A stretch of 64,000 bases of DNA from UBA10649 sp963793105 (lineage in GTDB: Bacteria; Actinomycetota; Actinomycetes; S36-B12). Each line of letters starts with the position of its first letter. The first letter of the stretch is position 1. Shown piece by piece: positions 45,090 through 53,452 of the stretch. The position numbers were made by a program, and so were the translations under genes. The notes below the pieces were generated by a model. That model saw nothing but the letters and a program-made list of their open reading frames with translations, had not been told where the DNA came from and did not search any database. Location: contig CAWBZB010000015.1 of the NCBI GenBank assembly GCA_963793105.1, positions 9,400 to 73,399 of the forward strand. Direction: 5' to 3'.

Positions 45090-45890
45090 CTGGCGCAGGG
45101 CTGCCTCGATGCCGGCGCGCTGGTCGTGGAGAAGAACGTCTTCGCCCTCCCGTCGGCCTATCGGCCCGTGCATCCGCGATATGTGCATGCGCTGATGTCG
45201 GTTGACGGTGCGCATCGCCTTGCCTGGCGTTCGGGGCTGGCCGGCTGTCGGCCGCCAGCGGAGTACCTGCTTCTCCCGAACCCGCTGCTCGCGTCGTCAT
45301 CGGAGATGTGGGAGCGCCGACATCGGGATTCGAATCGATTGAGGTTCCTGCGCGCGGGGCGCCCGGACGCCGTCAAGTGGAGCGATTGGGAGCAGCGTCT
45401 GGCCCAGGCGATCGCCCGGTCTCGGCCGGGGCTGTCGATCGAACTGACCTTGGTGGGGCTCCCAGACGAGTGCCGGCTGGACACGCTGTCCCTGCCCCCC
45501 AACCTCAGTGTGACGATCCGGCGATGCTGAGCATGGAGCAACTCCGGCAGGCGTATCTCGAATCCGATGTCTACGTGCACTTCAGTCGCATTGGAGAGAC
45601 CTTCGGGAACACGATCGCGGAGGCGCAGGCGGCCGGATGCGTGTGCGTGGTTGCCCTGGATCCGGCCTGGGACTGCGCCCCACTTGAGTTCCTGGCCGTC
45701 GGTCGCTCGCTTGCTGCGAGTCCTGCGACGCTGCTCAGGAGAGTCGACGAACTCGTGGACGGGATCGAGCGCGCGGGACGGTTCGGTCCAGAAGTCGTTC
45801 CCCCTCTGATGAGCGTCGATGCCTACCTTGACCAGTTGCTGGGCCTGGCTGACGGGTTGACTCGCCGGCGGACTCTTCCCAGCCGCTGTG
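45090..45890 (+). pseudogene. Glycosyltransferase remnant (GT4-like), N-terminus missing, frame breaks
   Basis: From 45090 the frame reads LVVEKNVFALPSAYRPVHP, then YLLLPNPLLASSSEMW, up to 45520. The next frame continues DDPAMLSMEQLRQAYLESD and the donor-site motif RIGETFGNTIAEAQAAGCV, typical of GT-B transferases. Homology ends near 45870. No start codon or acceptor-binding N-terminal domain is present: it runs straight on from the ABC exporter stop. Either a deletion or fusion removed the 5' half, or the assembly is faulty here. Confidence 0.6.
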
Positions 45891-46045
45891 CGGCCGGTGG
45901 TTACCTGGCGTCGGTGGGAACAGGCTCGCAGGCAGGCGTGGCGCGGTGCGTGCGCCGTCACTCGAGGAGCGCGTGCAGTGAAGAATCGCGTGGTGCGACG
46001 ACGTGTGGAGTTGGTGTGAGCAATCCCATCCGCAGGCAGGCGGTC

Positions 46046-46405
46046 CTAGGAGACACGGGCCGTGGATTCCCGGTCCGTGTCAAGAGGCTTCCACAGGAGC
46101 CGCGTCGCCGTGGTCCGGGCGATCACGTGGAATCCGTGGCGGAGGTAGAACCCGCCCGCGTCGCGCTTGCCGGAGGATTCTGAGGGGTACAGGTCGCTGT
46201 TGGCCACCACGATCGCGCGGTACTGGATCGTGAGCGTCGACATGAGGAATCCGAGTAGGTGGCCTCCCGAGGTGGCCGCGAAGGCCAGTGCGTCCGCAGC
46301 GTGTGTATGGAGGCGCGTTCTCTGGGGGAGGCGCTCGAGAAGTTCGCAGTGCATCTCGGTGATTCCCGGAAGGTCCGCTTCCACCGCCGGGCCAATGTCG
46401 ACCAT
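46046..46405 (-). pseudogene. GNAT acetyltransferase with internal deletion
   Basis: About 119 residues. The N-terminal EADLPGITEMHCELLERLP and strand LLGFLMSTLTIQYRAIVVAN, and the C-terminal FYLRHGFHVIART, fit a GNAT N-acetyltransferase. The segment between DLYP and GGFYLRHGF is only about ten residues long and lacks the RxxGxG/A acetyl-CoA loop. The protein is roughly 35 residues shorter than usual and probably inactive. The reading frame stays open, so an in-frame deletion is more likely than a base-call error. Confidence 0.5.
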
Positions 46406-46464
46406 GATCCGATGCTAGCGATCGACCGCACGGCCTTCGTCGTCTGCATGACTACACTCCCGTC

Positions 46465-47316
46465 GTGATCTCTGTCGTCGTGGCCGCCCGAGACGAGGAG
46501 CCGCGGATCGCGGATTGCATTGGGTCGGTGGTGGCCTGGGCGGACGAGGTCGTTGTCGTGGACGATCACAGCACGGATCGCACGGCAGCGGTGGCGGAGG
46601 AGTGCGGTGCCCGGGTCGTCCGACTCGAGGGCAGCCTTCTCGAGATCGATGAGGTCCGGGGTCGTCCAGACCTGGTCTTCCGCGAGGGGTTTCTCGCGGC
46701 CCGGGGCGACTGGATCCTGCGGATGGATGCGGACGAGCGCCCGAGCCCGGACCTGCTCACCCGTCTCGGCGAGGTCGCAGCGGAGGGTGGTTACTCGGGG
46801 GTGAGGTTCGCCCGCCGCTACTACTACTTCGGGGACTGGCTGCGCCACGGCGGGTGGTTCCGCTCGGAGCAACTCGGCTTCTTCCGGGCCGATGCGTGGG
46901 ATAGATCGTGGCCGCGGGCGATCCACCAGCACGTGTCGGTGGCCGGCCGGGTGCTCGCTCTTCCGGCCGACGAGTCGCTGAGCATGGCGCACCTGGAGTA
47001 TGACGACGTCACGCAGTTCGTGACCCGTGCCCTGCTGTCCTACGCGCGTGCGGACGGGCGCGGGCGGGCGCGGGCCGGTGGACCCGCCCGGCGCCCGTCA
47101 CTGTTCGCGAGGCCAGCGCGTCGCGCGCTCGGGCGTTACGTGCTGCGGGGTGGCTTTCGGGATGGGACCAGGGAGCGGTGGCCGCCGCCCTGCTGGGGGC
47201 CTACGAGGTGTGCGCCGAGGCGTACGCCTGGGAGGCGACCCGGTCCGCTTCTCAGTCGGCGTGGAGCAGCTCGGAGTAGGCGCCCTCGATGGTCGAACGC
47301 CATTGCGCCTCGCTGA
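46465..47316 (+). CDS. Glycosyltransferase family 2, probable frame break near 47165
   Basis: GT-A transferase: ISVVVAARDEEPRIADCIGS, VVVDDHSTDRTAAVAEE, and WILRMDADERPSPDLL with the DxD metal site. FRSEQLGFFRADAWDRSW and HLEYDDVTQFVTR are typical of WaaE/KdtX-like glycan transferases. At about 47165 the frame with homologous sequence changes (to VAAALLGAYEVCAEAYAWEA, ending at TAG 47279); the frame as written continues as low-complexity Arg/Pro to 47316. The 3' end overlaps the convergent GT4 gene. Confidence 0.8.
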   Translation: MISVVVAARDEEPRIADCIGSVVAWADEVVVVDDHSTDRTAAVAEECGARVVRLEGSLLEIDEVRGRPDLVFREGFLAARGDWILRMDADERPSPDLLTRLGEVAAEGGYSGVRFARRYYYFGDWLRHGGWFRSEQLGFFRADAWDRSWPRAIHQHVSVAGRVLALPADESLSMAHLEYDDVTQFVTRALLSYARADGRGRARAGGPARRPSLFARPARRALGRYVLRGGFRDGTRERWPPPCWGPTRCAPRRTPGRRPGPLLSRRGAARSRRPRWSNAIAPR

Positions 47317-48391
47317 ATTCGGCCTCGAAGGCACTGCGGGCGGTGTTTCGGAGGGCCTGGCCGCCGCGGCCGACATCCTCGAGCGCTGATGCCAGGGATG
47401 CCGCGGAGCTGTAGATCCTCCCGGCGCCGGTCGACTCGATGTACGCGGCGAGCCCGCTGCCCGCCCGGGCGATGACGGGAACCGAGCCCTCCCATGCCTC
47501 GACCGCCACGAGTGGAACGGCGCCCTCGGGGCCGACGCTCGGCACGATCATCGCGGAGTACTCCCACAGGCGTGCGCGCCATCGGGCGTTGTCGATCGCG
47601 CCGAGCAGAGTGACGTCCGGATGCGCGGGCAACCGGACGGTCGCGTCCTCTGACGCGCCTCCGATGATGTCGAGCCGCCGACCAGGTGGCCACTGCTCGA
47701 CGAGCTCCGCGAAGCCCTTCTCGGCACTGAGCCGTCCGACCGCGAGGTACCGAGGCAGTGGGGGCGGCAGTGTGGTGCTCCCATGGATGTCGGTGGTGAA
47801 GTTGGGCACCAGGCGCATGCGGTCGGAGGGGATGCCGAAGCGCAGGAACAGGTCCCGCGCCACCGGCGACAGCACGATGACCCGGTCGGCCCGGGCGACG
47901 ACGGGGTGCGCGGCGATGCCGTGCCGGTTGGCGATGGCCAGGGGCAGGCTCGCTACGGCGGACCCTCGGTAGCACGCATGCCGCACACCGGCGAGACGGT
48001 CGCCGTCGGGACATTCCGTGCACCAGGCGTTGTCGCGCAGCAGGAGCGCGTTGACGCACGCGTACCGGTAGTTGTGGAGTGTGGTGACGAGCGGTCCGGA
48101 CCAGGTCTTGAGCCATCGGGTGCCGAAGTTCGGGAAGAGGTTGTGCACGTGGACGAGGTCCGGCCGAAAGGCATGGAGCTCGGCGACCGGGCTGGCGCCT
48201 CGGCCCGACGCGACGCGCACCGCCGACTGGAGCGGGTACAGCGCCCGGCGGGACTCGTCGTCGGTGTGCCGCGCGACGACGAGCACGTCGTGGCCGGCCT
48301 CGGCGAGCGAGCGGACCTGCTCCAGGACGGTCGCGTTCTCCCCGCTGGGGTTGCTTGATGCGTAGAAGCTGTGGACGATCCCGATGCGCAC
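47252..48391 (-). CDS. Glycosyltransferase family 4
   Basis: About 379 residues. GT-B: MRIGIVHSFYASSNPSGENA at the start, HVHNLFPNFGTRWL, a Cys cluster (CVNALLLRDNAWCTECPDGD) common in polysaccharide GT4s, YLAVGRLSAEKGFAELVEQW and the donor site SVGPEGAVPLVAVEAWEG. It probably extends a surface polysaccharide. It begins 6 bases after the ParB-like gene and may share its transcript. Confidence 0.9.
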   Translation of the reverse strand: MRIGIVHSFYASSNPSGENATVLEQVRSLAEAGHDVLVVARHTDDESRRALYPLQSAVRVASGRGASPVAELHAFRPDLVHVHNLFPNFGTRWLKTWSGPLVTTLHNYRYACVNALLLRDNAWCTECPDGDRLAGVRHACYRGSAVASLPLAIANRHGIAAHPVVARADRVIVLSPVARDLFLRFGIPSDRMRLVPNFTTDIHGSTTLPPPLPRYLAVGRLSAEKGFAELVEQWPPGRRLDIIGGASEDATVRLPAHPDVTLLGAIDNARWRARLWEYSAMIVPSVGPEGAVPLVAVEAWEGSVPVIARAGSGLAAYIESTGAGRIYSSAASLASALEDVGRGGQALRNTARSAFEAEFSEAQWRSTIEGAYSELLHAD

Positions 48392-48397
48392 AGGCGG

Positions 48398-48796
48398 CTA
48401 CCCGTCGTGCTTGCCGGCGGGGAGGTCGACGATCTTGCAGGGGATCGCCGTGTTGTCGGCGAGGTGGTACGACGCGCAGACGCGGTGGTAGCCGTCGGCG
48501 ATGGTCAGCGGCACGCCCCGGTGGAGGTCGCCGCGCACGAGCAGGACGGGCGACAGCTTGGTCCCCTTGATCACCTTCGCGAGGTCCTCGGCCACGTGCG
48601 CGTCGCTGAACGGCAGCAGCTCGAGCCCGGACGCCCGCAGGAGGTCCTTGGCCTGGTAGGTCGTGATGGGGGCCTTCTTCAGCGCCTTGACCACGGAGTC
48701 GACGTCGCGCTTGGTCAGGTGCAGGCTCAGGTAGGTGGCGGCGGCCGGGTAGTCGTGCGCGTCGGGCTTCTCGTCCCACAGGGGCGTCTCGGTCAT
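48398..48796 (-). CDS. ParB/Srx-fold-like conserved actinobacterial protein
   Basis: About 132 residues from ATG 48796. TPLWDEKPDAHDYPAAATYL is followed by KLSPVLLVRGDLHRGVPLTI and ADGYHRVCASYH. The GYHR motif with surrounding strands resembles the ParB N-terminal/sulfiredoxin fold, which can bind nucleotides. It lacks a DNA-binding half, so a plasmid-partition role is unlikely. Common in actinobacteria without a known function. Confidence 0.75.
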   Translation of the reverse strand: MTETPLWDEKPDAHDYPAAATYLSLHLTKRDVDSVVKALKKAPITTYQAKDLLRASGLELLPFSDAHVAEDLAKVIKGTKLSPVLLVRGDLHRGVPLTIADGYHRVCASYHLADNTAIPCKIVDLPAGKHDG

Positions 48797-48951
48797 GATC
48801 TGCACGGCGGTCTCCGCTTCGCGAGGTGAGGGCGTGCCCCTCACCCTAGCGACGGGGTGTCCGCGCGGGGTCCTCATCGACAGCGCTGCGTTGGTAGGTT
48901 CCGGTGGCATGAGCGCCGAACAGCGTTGCCGAGCTGACCGACTTCGACAAC

Positions 48952-49683
48952 ATGGCCTATGAGGGCCACCGCTGGGCGTCCGAGGCGATCGGCACGTTCT
49001 TCCTCGTCATCGTCGCGGCCGGCGCTCCGATGATGAACCAGGCGTTCGACCAGTCGGTCGGTCGGGTCGCGGCGGTGGTCGCGCCGGGCGTCATGGTGAT
49101 GGCCATGATCATGTACATGGGCAAGGTGTCCGGCGCCCACTTCAACCCGGGCGTCACGCTGGCGTTCAGCCTGCGCGGGGACTTCCCGTGGCGACGGGTC
49201 CCCGGCTACCTCGTCGCCCAGCTCGTCGGCGCGACCCTCGCGGTCCTGGTCGCGCAGGCGATCATCGGGGTCTCCGGGTCCTACGGGGCGACCTTCCCGG
49301 CGGACACGAGCACGCCGATGGCCGCGTTCTGGATGGAGCTCATCCTCACCTTCGGGCTGCTGAGCGTGATCCTCGGGACGGCGTCGGGGGCGCAGAACAT
49401 CGGCATCATCGGAGCGATCGGCGTCGGCGGCTACATCGCGCTCGCGGGGCTGTGGGCCAGCCCGCTGTCGGGGGCGTCCATGAACACCTTCCGCAGCCTG
49501 GGCCCCGCGATCGTCGCCAACGACTACTCGTCGATCTGGGTCTACGTCGCCGGACCGCTCATCGGGGCGGTGCTTGCCGTCGGCGCGGCGATGGCGCTGC
49601 GAGGCGCCGGGGGCGGACGCACCGGGTCGCTGGCCGCGCAGGGTGCCTACGCCCCCGAGGTGCGCAAGCCCGACAAGGCGTAG
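48952..49683 (+). CDS. MIP-family channel (aquaporin-like) with unusual pore motifs
   Basis: About 243 residues, six helices plus two half-helices. The pore loops read GAHFNPGVTLAF and GASMNTFRSLGP where NPA would be expected, so the pore is non-classical. An ATG at 48909 (MSAE) with normal spacing from a promoter-like region lies out of frame; one base near 48925 would join it to VAELTDFDNMAYEG, giving about 14 extra N-terminal residues. The solute may be water, glycerol or another small neutral molecule. Confidence 0.85.
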   Translation: MAYEGHRWASEAIGTFFLVIVAAGAPMMNQAFDQSVGRVAAVVAPGVMVMAMIMYMGKVSGAHFNPGVTLAFSLRGDFPWRRVPGYLVAQLVGATLAVLVAQAIIGVSGSYGATFPADTSTPMAAFWMELILTFGLLSVILGTASGAQNIGIIGAIGVGGYIALAGLWASPLSGASMNTFRSLGPAIVANDYSSIWVYVAGPLIGAVLAVGAAMALRGAGGGRTGSLAAQGAYAPEVRKPDKA

Positions 49684-49687
49684 CCGA

Positions 49688-50110
49688 TCAGAGCGCGAAC
49701 GCCGCCGAGTCGGGCAGGAAGTAGTGGTACGGGTTGATGTACAGGGCGATCTTCAACCCGGCTGCGGTGCGCTGCACGATCCAGTCCTCGCCGACGACCA
49801 CCTTGATGACCCCTTCTGCGCCGACCACCCGGCCCTCCCAGTAGACCGCGCCGACCGCGCGTGCCCGCTCCGGCTCGGACGACAGCGGGGTGATCTCCCA
49901 CGGGTCGAGGGGAATGTGCTTCTCGTCGGTGAGCCGCTGGTGGATCTCGTAGTTGCCCTGCATCGTGATGTCCTCCCCGTGCGGCACGACGATGACGGGC
50001 GAGGGGTGCACGAAGTAGGCCGACTGCGCGGCGGCGTCGCCCTTGTCGATCATGACGGTCTCGTGGAACCGGTTCATGAGGTCGAGGACCTCGTCGATCG
50101 TGATGGCCAT
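49688..50110 (-). CDS. NTF2/SnoaL-like protein of unknown function
   Basis: About 140 residues. TIDEVLDLMNRFHETVMIDK at the start and HPSPVIVVPHGEDITMQGNY, RARAVGAVYWEGRV and LKIALYINPYHYFLPD later suggest an NTF2-like cone fold with a His-lined pocket. It could be an isomerase, hydrolase or binding protein. It converges on the aquaporin gene with 4 bases between stops. No operon partner is evident. Confidence 0.7.
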   Translation of the reverse strand: MAITIDEVLDLMNRFHETVMIDKGDAAAQSAYFVHPSPVIVVPHGEDITMQGNYEIHQRLTDEKHIPLDPWEITPLSSEPERARAVGAVYWEGRVVGAEGVIKVVVGEDWIVQRTAAGLKIALYINPYHYFLPDSAAFAL

Positions 50111-50192
50111 GCGGGGCTCCTGAGTGTCGGGGCGTGGTGACGAGGGTCGAGCCGACCGTGCACCGTCCGGTCAGCGCTGTGCGCTCGCGCGC

Positions 50193-50462
50193 TCAGGAAT
50201 CCGACGCGGTGAGGATCCCGATCGTCGTCATCTTCGCCAGGAACGGCTCGACGTCCGCGCGGCACCGCTCGTCGCTGACGTCGAACTCCTCCCGCAGTGA
50301 CGAGACCAGGGCGTCGACCGTCGCCGGCTCCGCCAGCAGCGCCCAGACGCGCGCCCCCACACGGTCGAGCGAGTGGTAGCTGAAGTCGGCAGGAGAGAGC
50401 AGGACGACCTGGCCGTCGACGACAGCGTCGACGGCTCCGGTGGCGCGTGAGTACACGGTCAT
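50193..50462 (-). CDS. PqqD-family peptide recognition protein (RRE, lasso B1-like)
   Basis: About 89 residues from ATG 50462. The fold shows VVDGQVVLLSPADFSYHSLD, GARVWALLAEPATVDALVSS and CRADVEPFLAKMTTIGIL: three strands then three helices, the RiPP recognition element. Such stand-alone proteins bind the leader of a precursor peptide and bring it to modifying enzymes. Its ATG overlaps the kinase stop (ATGA), and two candidate precursors lie upstream in the same direction. It is one of the few genes in this island without a frame break. Confidence 0.85.
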   Translation of the reverse strand: MTVYSRATGAVDAVVDGQVVLLSPADFSYHSLDRVGARVWALLAEPATVDALVSSLREEFDVSDERCRADVEPFLAKMTTIGILTASDS

Positions 50463-51330
50463 GGCGGCGTGGTGCTCCCTTGGTCGACGATGATCGAGGC
50501 GATGTGGTCCAGGACGATGTCGAGGTGCCACCCTTCGGGCGGTCGGGTGACGCGGTGCACCTCGACGCTGGAGGCCAGCCGGGTGGCCCAGGCGAAGAAC
50601 GAGTGAGCGCGACCGTCGGCAGCAGAGATGCCGGCGGAGTTGGAGTTGTTCAGGATCGCCTGGATCCGCTCGGCGCCCGACGAGCGGCGCGGCAGGCGAC
50701 GTCGGTGGCAGTGCTCTCGTCGATCATCAGCTCGACGGCGACGCGGAGCGGCCGGGCGCCGTCGACCCACGGGCACGCTCGCGCTGATCTTGCTGAGCTC
50801 GGACGTCCCGACGCGGGCCGTGTCGGGCACCTCGAAGTGCGCCGCGGCCTGGTCGGTGAGGTGCACGGGACGCTCCCAGCCGAAGACGATACGGCTGGTC
50901 GTCGACGAAGTCGACCGGGACGACGTCGTCGATGATCAGGTGCGTGCCCGCGGCGGCTCGAGTGCGGTGACGGTGGTGGACTTGCCGGCGCCGGAGAAGC
51001 CCATGACGGCCAGGGCGCCGGCGTCGATGACGACGGCGGACGCGTGCAGCGTGTACTCCTGCCGCAGGACGCGGATCCAGCGCGGCGCCCACCCGTAGAC
51101 CAGGTAGTCCATGTCGTGGACCGTGCGGCCGGGGCTCCGGCTCGAGGGTGACGCTCTGGGCGGTGACGTGCATGCGCCCGACGCCGTCGATCAGGGCGAG
51201 GAACTCACCGGGCGCCATCTGCATGAAGCCCTCGTCGCGGGTGACGCCCTCGAGGCTCTCGGCGATGGGCGCCGACGACCACGTCGACCCCCCATTCGCG
51301 CGCGGGGAAGCCGGCGGCGATGGAGGTCAT
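50459..51330 (-). pseudogene. HPr kinase-like protein of a RiPP cluster, several frame breaks
   Basis: Reading successive frames from ATG 51330 gives AAGFPAREWGVDVVV, IAESLEGVTRDEGFMQMAPG, VYGWAPRWIRVLRQEYTLHA, the P-loop MGFSGAGKSTTVTAL, HLIIDDVVPVDFVDDQPY, VFGWERPVHLTDQAAAHF and finally SSVEVHRVTRPPEGWHLDIV. This is the C-terminal HprK kinase fold without the N-terminal domain, as in lasso clusters where the kinase phosphorylates the peptide tail (paeninodin type). The frame changes at least four times (near 51270, 51130, 50940 and 50740). Protein-level conservation between breaks is good, so indels are plausible. Confidence 0.7.
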
Positions 51331-51452
51331 GGAGGGCAGGCTAGTTGACGGGTCCTGCCGCCGGCCTGCCTGAAGCCGGCCTCGACTTCGCGACCGCGAG
51401 TGGCCTGCGGTGCGGCTCAGCCGCTCGACGTCAGGGGTCGGCATTATGGAGC

Positions 51453-51581
51453 CTACGCTGGGTGGGGCTGGGACTGGGGGTGCCGTTGCGGATGCGGGCG
51501 TGACGGGTGCCCGGACGCGCCGTCGGCGTCGCTGAGGGGCGTGACCTCGGGGGCCTGCCAGTCGAGCTTCTCGCTAGTCAT
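51453..51581 (-). CDS. Candidate RiPP precursor peptide 2 (tail shifted by one base)
   Basis: 42 codons from ATG 51581: MTSEKLDWQAPEVTPLSDAD, then GASGHPS. The leader carries W-x-A-P-x-V like its neighbour. After GHPS the frame differs from paralogue 1 because of one extra base (51501); without it the tail would read ARIRNGTPSPSPT. It lies 9 bases after precursor 1 and upstream of the kinase. Too short to identify by length alone; support comes from the paralogue and the context. Confidence 0.6.
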   Translation of the reverse strand: MTSEKLDWQAPEVTPLSDADGASGHPSRPHPQRHPQSQPHPA

Positions 51582-51590
51582 TGTCGGGTC

Positions 51591-51725
51591 CTAGGTTCGG
51601 GTGGGGCTGGGACTGGGGGTGCCGTTGCCGTTGCGGATGCGGGCGGACGGGTGCCCGGATGCGCCGTCGGCCTCGGTGATAGAGGTGACGTGCGGCGCGG
51701 TCCACTCGCTCTTGTCAGGAGTCAT
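51591..51725 (-). CDS. Candidate RiPP precursor peptide 1
   Basis: 44 residues from ATG 51725. The leader-like half is MTPDKSEWTAPHVTSITEAD and the putative core is GASGHPSARIRNG, followed by a Ser/Thr/Pro tail (TPSPSPTRT). The 3' half is almost identical at DNA level to the next peptide (one indel, one 6-base gap), while the leader half has diverged. It is divergent from the dioxygenase and upstream of the kinase and PqqD genes. A Ser/Thr-rich C-terminus suits the nearby kinase. Confidence 0.65.
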   Translation of the reverse strand: MTPDKSEWTAPHVTSITEADGASGHPSARIRNGNGTPSPSPTRT

Positions 51726-51828
51726 GCGGGGGAGTCTAGGCGGGCTCCGGCCTCCGGACAAGGACTTTTCCCGCAATTTCGGGCATGAGTGGATTCCGAT
51801 TCGCCTACAGTCGGGCGCGGGAGGTTCG

Positions 51829-52872
51829 ATGCCAACACTGCGCCGCTACCTGTCGGCCGGGCGCGACGTCGCGCGTGACGCGGTGACCTGGCGCCCGGGT
51901 CGGCAGACCAGCGAGGACACCTACCTGGCCGTCCGCACCCTGCATCGCAAGACCGGAGGAGTCTCGAGCAGGGCCGCGCTCGCGGTGGTGCGGGCACGTG
52001 CACGACCGGGGCGGGGCTGACGCCGCGGGCGCGCTGGACGCCCGCGTGGCAGCCGGCGCTCGCGGACGGTGAGCAGGGACGGCGTCGAGCGTGACGCCGC
52101 CGCTGCTCGACGACGGCGGCCGCTGGCGCGGATCCGCGACTTCGCGGCGACGGCCCCGGCCATCCTGTCGCAGCGTCGACGGCAGCGACGCAGGCGCGGG
52201 ACCCTGCAGGATCGGGACGCCGGACACGGCCGGGGTGCGCATCGTCGAGCGGTTCGTCCTCGACCAGCCCGACATCCAGGGCGTCATCGCCAGCCCGCAG
52301 GTGCGCGACTTCGCGCGCGGCCTACTTCCACGCGACCCCCGTGATGCACCCGCCGCAGCTGTACTGGTCGCTGCGCCGGCGCCCGGCTGATCGGGCGAGG
52401 CGGCGGCCGTCGAGCGCGCGTCGGTTCCACTGGGACTACGACGGCCTGGCCGGCCTGCGGCTGCACATGTACCTGACCGACGTGGACGAGGGCGCGGCGC
52501 CGATGAGCTACGTCCTGGGCAGTCACGCCCAGGGCGGGCTTCGGTCACCGGCACTGCGGCAACGCGGACATGGGCGTCGCCGACGAGGAGCTGTACGCGC
52601 AGTACCCGGCCTCGGCGGTGCGGGCCATCACCGGCCCGGCCGGCACGACGTTCATCAGCGACTCCCGGGGCCTGCACCGCGGCAACGACGCCATCAGCGC
52701 GGACCGGCTCTTCCTCGTCATGCCGATGCAGGCCACCGGGTTCGGCGGCTACCAGCTGCGCCCGCGGCTGGTGACCCCGAAGGACCCGGGGCTGAAGGCC
52801 GGGATCGAGCAGGGCCGGGTGGAGCTCAGCCTCTTCCGGCCCCGCCCCGAGGGGTCGGCCGGAACGCGCTGA
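51829..52872 (+). pseudogene. Phytanoyl-CoA dioxygenase-like Fe(II)/2-oxoglutarate oxygenase, several frame breaks
   Basis: From ATG 51829, preceded by GGGAGG, the frames read TLRRYLSAGRDVARDAVTWR, RIRDFAATAPAILSQ, GVRIVERFVLDQPDIQGVIA, YFHATPVMHPPQLYWSLRR, then FHWDYDGLAGLRLHMYLTD (iron ligands His and Asp of HxD) and ISDSRGLHRGNDAISADRLF (distal His and 2OG-binding Arg). Together this is a complete PhyH-family oxygenase of about 340 residues that could hydroxylate a peptide residue. The frame changes at least four times. It is divergent from precursor 1 and converges on the B2 gene. Confidence 0.75.
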
Positions 52873-53280
52873 CGGCCGTGAACCCGTCGCTTGCCGGTCC
52901 GCCGACCACGGTGCCGGTGCTGCCCGACCAGCCAGGCGTGGGCGTCCCAGCCATCGGTGCGGCGCAGGCCGATGATCGCCGTGCCGGGCCGTCGGCGCAG
53001 CCGCAGCATGACCTGTGCGGCCAGGGCCTGGTCGAGGCAGTTCGCCTGCCACGGCACGCGACGGACGGCACGGCCCACCGCCGCCTGCACGGACGCCTCG
53101 ACTGCCGGTGGGCGAGGAGCCGTCCGGCCCGGCGTCGGGGGCGGGCACGGGGCTCCCGAGCAGGCGGTGCCAATGCCGCGTCGACAGGGTCCGGCGGGTG
53201 ACGGATGCGACGGCGAGGACGGTCCATGCCTCGGCGAGCATCGCAAGGTCCATCGCCCGCACGCGCGCCCGCTCAGCCAC
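52826..53280 (-). pseudogene. Lasso-peptide B2-type protein (transglutaminase-fold protease), two frame breaks
   Basis: From GTG 53280: MDLAMLAEAWTVLAVASVTR, then VPWQANCLDQALAAQVMLRL with the catalytic Cys, TAIIGLRRTDGWDAHAWLVG with the His, and finally GTVVGGPASDGFTAVSAFRP. This is the Transglut_core3 fold of lasso B2 proteins, which cut the leader from the precursor. Frame changes fall near 53120 and 52910. The 3' end overlaps the oxygenase gene. No asparagine-synthetase-like lasso cyclase is found beside it. Confidence 0.78.
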
Positions 53281-53339
53281 GAGGTGACTCTAGGCCGACC
53301 TCCCCGCGAGGACCTAGGACGGCCGCTAGGGTGACGCCC

Positions 53340-53441
53340 ATGACGAATCCCAGCACCCCCGAGGCCCGCGAGCCCTGGCAGTCCCCGTCCGTCGAGCAGA
53401 TCGCCGTGACCGACGACGCGCAGTCCATTTCCTTCGCCTGA
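53340..53441 (+). CDS. Candidate RiPP precursor peptide 3
   Basis: 33 residues from ATG 53340: MTNPSTPEAREPWQSPSVEQ then IAVTDDAQSISFA. The W-Q-S-P-x-V segment parallels W-x-A-P-x-V of precursors 1 and 2. The tail has neighbouring Thr/Ser and Asp residues, which an ATP-grasp ligase could join as ester or amide crosslinks. It lies between the divergent B2 gene and the convergent ATP-grasp gene. Evidence is context and motif only. Confidence 0.55.
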   Translation: MTNPSTPEAREPWQSPSVEQIAVTDDAQSISFA

Positions 53442-53452
53442 CCGATCCGGTC

